Under the pieces are notes generated by a model that was not told the origin of the DNA, did no database searches, and worked only from the letters and a program-made list of their open reading frames with translations. The translations under genes and the position numbers were made by a program. DNA of 9,847 bases, from the NCBI GenBank assembly GCA_002499015.1, contig DAJY01000121.1:1-9847 (forward strand). Reading direction: 5' to 3'. This document shows, one piece after another, positions 7,734-9,847 of this stretch (position 1 is the stretch's first letter; each line of letters begins with the position of its first letter). Source of the stretch: Euryarchaeota archaeon UBA242. GTDB taxonomy: Archaea; Thermoplasmatota; Poseidoniia; Poseidoniales; Poseidoniaceae.

Positions 7734-8252
7734 TTATTCCTCTCCTTGTTTGATATCATTGTAATACTTCACTGAATCAACTTCAGCTCTTAATTGTCGA
7801 CTACAGGACTCTTTATCGGCACTAACAAGATGAACTATTTTACCTAAACATTTTAGTTGCCTTATTAATGGAATGAAACCACCATCTCCGCTAACAATAA
7901 TGAATTGATTAATGCAAGAATTGCCGTATGCAATTTTTAATGCTTCTACAGTGAGATGTATCTCTGCAGCATTTTTCACGATCTTTTTACGATCTGGGTC
8001 ATTTGAAGGAATATATTGAGTCATAGTAAACCGAGGTTCAATACCGTTCTTATGCATGGCATGGACGAGTTTGCCGTCCTTATCATTAAATCCTGATACT
8101 GCCAAAGACATTGCTACGCGACCAAGCGATTTGGCATAATTTCGTAGAATTTTAAAATCAACATGGTGATTATTGCTATTTATCCTCATCTTCTTAGAAT
8201 CAATGTTTTCCCAGCCAATTAGCATGGCGATGTTGTTTGTAACTCCCTCCAT
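7734..8252 (-). CDS. NYN/LabA-like (PIN-fold) protein with altered active site
   Basis: The protein has 172 residues, the usual size for stand-alone NYN/LabA-type proteins, a PIN-like fold linked to RNA cleavage or RNA binding. The first strand reads AMLIGWENI (9-17); then VKNAAEIHLTVEAL (92-105), and IIVSGDGGFIPLIRQL (118-133) matches the family signature VSGDSDFxPLVRxL. The acidic set is not standard: Gly13 stands where the family normally has Asp (IDWENI), Glu97 and Glu103 replace Asp, Asp123 is kept, and Gly125 replaces the second Asp of SGDSDF. It may be a weak or inactive nuclease, or an RNA-binding derivative. I chose the Met at 8252 because the frame upstream (to 8384) is low-complexity, hydrophobic, AT-rich sequence lying in the divergent promoter. 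No ribosome-binding site precedes this ATG, so the message may be leaderless. It is the first gene of the operon, 2 nt before the dehydrogenase. Its composition is AT-rich. Confidence 0.75.
   Translation of the reverse strand: MEGVTNNIAMLIGWENIDSKKMRINSNNHHVDFKILRNYAKSLGRVAMSLAVSGFNDKDGKLVHAMHKNGIEPRFTMTQYIPSNDPDRKKIVKNAAEIHLTVEALKIAYGNSCINQFIIVSGDGGFIPLIRQLKCLGKIVHLVSADKESCSRQLRAEVDSVKYYNDIKQGEE
7739..7746 (-). promoter_or_regulatory. Shine-Dalgarno site deciding the TTG start of the dehydrogenase fusion
   Basis: On the minus strand AGGAGAGG lies 7 nt before the TTG at 7731. The first Rossmann strand (VGIIGLGSVG) begins right after it and no in-frame ATG exists nearby, because the frame is closed only a little upstream. 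This supports a TTG initiation codon. The site lies inside the last codons of the NYN gene. Confidence 0.65.
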
Positions 8253-8345
8253 GAACTTCGGAGGGTGGTGTAATAGATAACTACTGTTGGGTGTTATTAC
8301 ATTTAATTTCAAGGAATATAGCGTAAATAAGTTTAATATTAAGTT

Positions 8346-8378
8346 TATTTCATGATAATAGTAAAATAACATGAAATA
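8346..8378. promoter_or_regulatory. Inverted repeat, candidate operator of the divergent promoter
   Basis: Perfect 9-bp arms TATTTCATG (8346-8354) and CATGAAATA (8370-8378) flank a 15-nt AT-rich spacer with some further symmetry around position 8362. The centre-to-centre distance of the arms is 24 bp, a little over two helical turns, which would suit a dimeric winged-helix protein. It ends 12 nt before the GTG start of the CARF-like/winged-helix gene, so autoregulation is a natural reading. No binding data; inference only. Confidence 0.45.
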
Positions 8379-8382
8379 TATC

Positions 8383-8389
8383 AAGGTGG
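8383..8389 (+). promoter_or_regulatory. Ribosome-binding site next to the GTG start of the regulator
   Basis: AAGGTGG precedes the GTG at 8391 and matches the AGGTG part of the extended archaeal Shine-Dalgarno sequence. No in-frame ATG exists upstream, and the first strand of the protein (VVIPLFG) begins at residue 4, so GTG is the likely start. The spacing is short. Confidence 0.5.
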
Positions 8390-8390
8390 T

Positions 8391-9185
8391 GTGAGAACCG
8401 TTGTTATACCGCTATTTGGTGAGAGCCCTTTGCTAATTTCTGAGATTGTTAAACAAATATCTCCAGATAGACTCATACTTTGCCACACATGGTCAAAGAA
8501 AGGCAATGCAAATCTGAATGCTCAACTTTTGAGTAGTTATTTGGAAAAGGAACTTGTCCTAGATGGTAATGTCCAAGTCAAACCTCTAAATTGTTCAGAA
8601 CATCCGTTTTCTCTTGGCGAATCATTTTCTTCAATGCTATTGAAGGATAATGCGGAACTTGAATCCACCGTAAAAATGGAATATCATGTATTAATCACTC
8701 AAGATACTCCGTTAGGCTATTTCTTTGGATTAACTTCTCTTTCTGGAAGTCTTATCAATACATCCTGCTACTTAGGCTCAACAAGTATTGACATTTCCCG
8801 TAGCCACCCCACCGACTTCCAACCCAATCCGAACAATCAACCAATCCAATCCCTTCCACTTTTCGATGACATTCTACAAGCTAAAGTGTGGTTACAATCT
8901 CATAAAGGAAGTAAAGAAATATTCAATCTAGCACTAAAATGGTATAGTGAAGATCGCTCAAGATTCAAGGTTCAAGAATCATTTCAATCAAGAAACCTGG
9001 TTGAATTAGCTGCTTCTCAAAATAATGAGATGCAACAATCGAGAGTGAGCAATCAAATAAAAAATTTATTAGAATGCAAGCAAAATATAAGATTGATTGA
9101 ACATTCTAAGGAAGGGAAACAGCATTATCGAATAACATCTATTGGGCGAACAGTTGGATGGGTTATGAACTTAGAGGATGATTAA
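8391..9185 (+). CDS. CARF-like sensor domain with C-terminal winged-helix DNA-binding domain
   Basis: The protein has 264 residues from a GTG start. The N-terminal half (1 to about 150) looks like a Rossmann-type CARF-like domain: strand VVIPLF at 4-9 followed by the helix SPLLISEIVKQI, then DRLILCHTW, and later VLITQDTPLGYFFGLTSLSG (100-119), which sits where CARF proteins carry their second ligand loop and helix. CARF domains bind cyclic oligoadenylates or other nucleotides. The C-terminal part (about 200-262) reads as a winged helix: recognition-helix candidate QQSRVSNQIKNLL (215-227) and wing HYRITSIGRTVGW (245-257), as in MarR/ArsR-type and Csa3/HFX_2341-type archaeal regulators. It is probably a ligand-responsive transcription factor acting on the divergent promoter. 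There are no cas genes or repeat arrays in the window. The winged helix is the firmer assignment; the CARF-like call is moderate. Its stop overlaps the phosphatase start by 8 nt, so the two are co-expressed. Confidence 0.7.
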   Translation: MRTVVIPLFGESPLLISEIVKQISPDRLILCHTWSKKGNANLNAQLLSSYLEKELVLDGNVQVKPLNCSEHPFSLGESFSSMLLKDNAELESTVKMEYHVLITQDTPLGYFFGLTSLSGSLINTSCYLGSTSIDISRSHPTDFQPNPNNQPIQSLPLFDDILQAKVWLQSHKGSKEIFNLALKWYSEDRSRFKVQESFQSRNLVELAASQNNEMQQSRVSNQIKNLLECKQNIRLIEHSKEGKQHYRITSIGRTVGWVMNLEDD

Positions 9186-9696
9186 TTTGCGCCATGGAAA
9201 AGGTAACCCTTTGACTTTCGTAGCTAATGTGCTTGAAGGGAAATTATATCGCAGCCCCATGCCCCAAGGCCGTTATGATCTTGTAGACAGGGTTTATCCT
9301 GCATGGAAGGATGTTGGTATTGATGTGGTCGTATCATTAACCTCTGAAGACGAATTCATTGAGAAGTCAGGAGTGAATCAGATTGAGGTGATGAATAAAA
9401 TGGGGTTTGAAATAATTAATTTCCCTATTATCGATAGAAGTATTGCAGATTATAATGCAATGAATAATTTGATTTCAACTATCACTGAATACTTGACTCA
9501 AGGAATGAATATTGTTGTTCACTGCAGTGCTGGTATTGGGCGCACGGGAACTGTGCTTGCTTGCATATTGGGGCAATTAAAGGGGTTGTCGCCGTCTGAC
9601 GCCATCTCGTTTCTAAAACAATTGATTCCTTCCATAGGGCCCGAGAATGATGAACAAATTGAATTTGTTAATACGTACATCAACTCTTCTGTATAG
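9178..9696 (+). CDS. Dual-specificity-type protein phosphatase (Cys-based)
   Basis: The protein has 172 residues. It shows the Cys-based phosphatase signature HCSAGIGRTGT (115-125) with nucleophile Cys116 and phosphate-binding Arg122, a candidate general acid Asp86 in FPIIDRS, and a Gln-rich end (NDEQIEFV, Gln160) resembling the Q-loop of CDC14/KAP-like enzymes. The N-terminal region LEGKLYRSPMPQG (19-31) matches the opening strand of archaeal and KAP-like small phosphatases. The length is normal for the family and all catalytic residues appear present, so it should be active. It removes phosphate from Tyr or Ser/Thr, or possibly from a phospho-sugar or nucleotide; the substrate is unknown. 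It starts inside the last codons of the regulator (8-nt overlap) and is therefore translationally coupled to it. Being next to a kinase-fold domain in the divergent operon suggests, but does not show, a phosphorylation switch. Confidence 0.85.
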   Translation: MINLRHGKGNPLTFVANVLEGKLYRSPMPQGRYDLVDRVYPAWKDVGIDVVVSLTSEDEFIEKSGVNQIEVMNKMGFEIINFPIIDRSIADYNAMNNLISTITEYLTQGMNIVVHCSAGIGRTGTVLACILGQLKGLSPSDAISFLKQLIPSIGPENDEQIEFVNTYINSSV

Positions 9697-9847
9697 GGGT
9701 AATATCACTCGTAAACTATAGTTTCATAGTGATTTAGCATTGGTTACAAAGGGTTGGCAAAGGTTGCATAGTGTGTGCAAAGGGAATAACTAGTGACTAC
9801 CCACTGATTCAAGGAGTTTAGATTCACAAGCATTTGAGACCGTGAAA
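9697..9847. other. Gene-free right edge with palindrome and phased short repeat
   Basis: No convincing coding frame lies on either strand. A minus-strand frame is open from about 9845 to a TAA at 9744, but it is too short to judge. Besides the nested palindrome, the heptamer RCAAAGG occurs three times on the plus strand (9746-9752, 9757-9763, 9777-9783), spaced 11 and 20 bp, near one and two helical turns. The region probably holds control elements for whatever lies to the right. Confidence 0.4.
9704..9733. repeat. Nested palindrome downstream of the phosphatase gene
   Basis: A 12-bp perfect palindrome AAACTATAGTTT (9713-9724) sits exactly centred inside a second pair of arms ATCACT (9704-9709) and AGTGAT (9728-9733), with three mismatched pairs between. 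It begins 8 nt after the stop codon. It could be a 3' hairpin that stops or protects the transcript, or a protein-binding site for a downstream promoter. No T-run follows, which argues against a simple intrinsic terminator. Confidence 0.5.

Larger units (their letters stand above)
8253..8390. promoter_or_regulatory. AT-rich divergent promoter region
   Basis: This 138-bp spacer separates the minus-strand operon from the plus-strand regulator gene. It is very AT-rich and holds TATA-like elements for both directions. One is TTTAATATT (8332-8340, part of the palindrome TTAATATTAA at 8333-8342), suited to the plus direction. On the minus strand CTATATTCC (read from 8321 to 8313) and TTATCTATT (around 8274-8282) could serve the NYN gene; the latter is placed about right for a leaderless transcript from 8252. 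The octamer GGTGGTGT occurs twice, at 8264-8271 and 8385-8392. Which TATA-like element is used cannot be told from sequence alone. Confidence 0.55.

Noticed and set aside
7503..7775. Plus-strand open frame of 90 codons
   Set aside because: It is antisense to the dehydrogenase Rossmann domain and the end of the NYN gene, both strongly supported by motifs.
8253..8384. Longer N-terminus of the NYN protein from an ATG at 8384
   Set aside because: The extra 44 residues are low-complexity and hydrophobic, lie in AT-rich promoter sequence, and precede the first strand of the fold by far more than relatives allow.
8391..9185. Part of a CRISPR-Cas locus
   Set aside because: No repeat-spacer array and no cas gene lies in the window; a CARF-like fold alone is not enough.
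9744..9845. Minus-strand frame open from the right edge
   Set aside because: Only about 33 codons are visible, with no motif; it could be the end of a gene beyond the edge but cannot be supported.

Overview
The window reads as an archaeal surface-glycan locus. My best guess is a marine Euryarchaeote of the Poseidoniales (Marine Group II) type, but there is no rRNA, tRNA or informational gene here to prove that. The pointers are Shine-Dalgarno motifs of the GGAG/GGTG kind, tightly coupled genes with ATGA-type overlaps, GTG and TTG starts, an AT-rich divergent promoter, a CARF-like/winged-helix regulator of a kind common in archaea, and a membrane-anchored tail rich in N-X-S/T glycosylation sequons. 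A bacterium cannot be excluded.

Layout. Positions 1-132 hold no gene. From 8252 down to 133 runs one compact minus-strand operon of five genes with gaps of 0 to 2 nt or short overlaps. In transcription order they are: a NYN/LabA-like nuclease-fold protein (8252-7734); a short UDP-glucose dehydrogenase-like enzyme fused to a membrane segment and a secreted tail (7731-6376); a family-2 glycosyltransferase fused to a radical SAM/SPASM domain (6375-4696); a protein of about 1200 residues combining a glycosyltransferase, a protein-kinase-like fold, two further glycosyltransferase-like domains and a second radical SAM/SPASM domain (4699-1094); and a short-chain NAD-dependent sugar-nucleotide enzyme most like UDP-glucuronate decarboxylase (1101-133). 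A 138-bp AT-rich region (8253-8390) separates this operon from a divergent plus-strand pair: a CARF-like/winged-helix regulator (8391-9185) and a dual-specificity-type protein phosphatase (9178-9696). Positions 9697-9847 hold no clear gene, but contain a nested palindrome and a phased short repeat.

How the parts could work together (inference). The dehydrogenase and the decarboxylase-like enzyme would give UDP-glucose to UDP-glucuronate to UDP-xylose. The glycosyltransferase modules would use such donors. The two paralogous radical SAM/SPASM modules would carry out an unknown radical modification of a sugar or of a glycosylated peptide. The NYN protein, regulator, phosphatase and kinase-like domain look like a control layer. 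The kinase-like domain lacks the usual catalytic Asp and the NYN protein lacks one of its usual Asp residues, so both may bind ligands or RNA rather than catalyse. I do not recognise this gene set as a described system.
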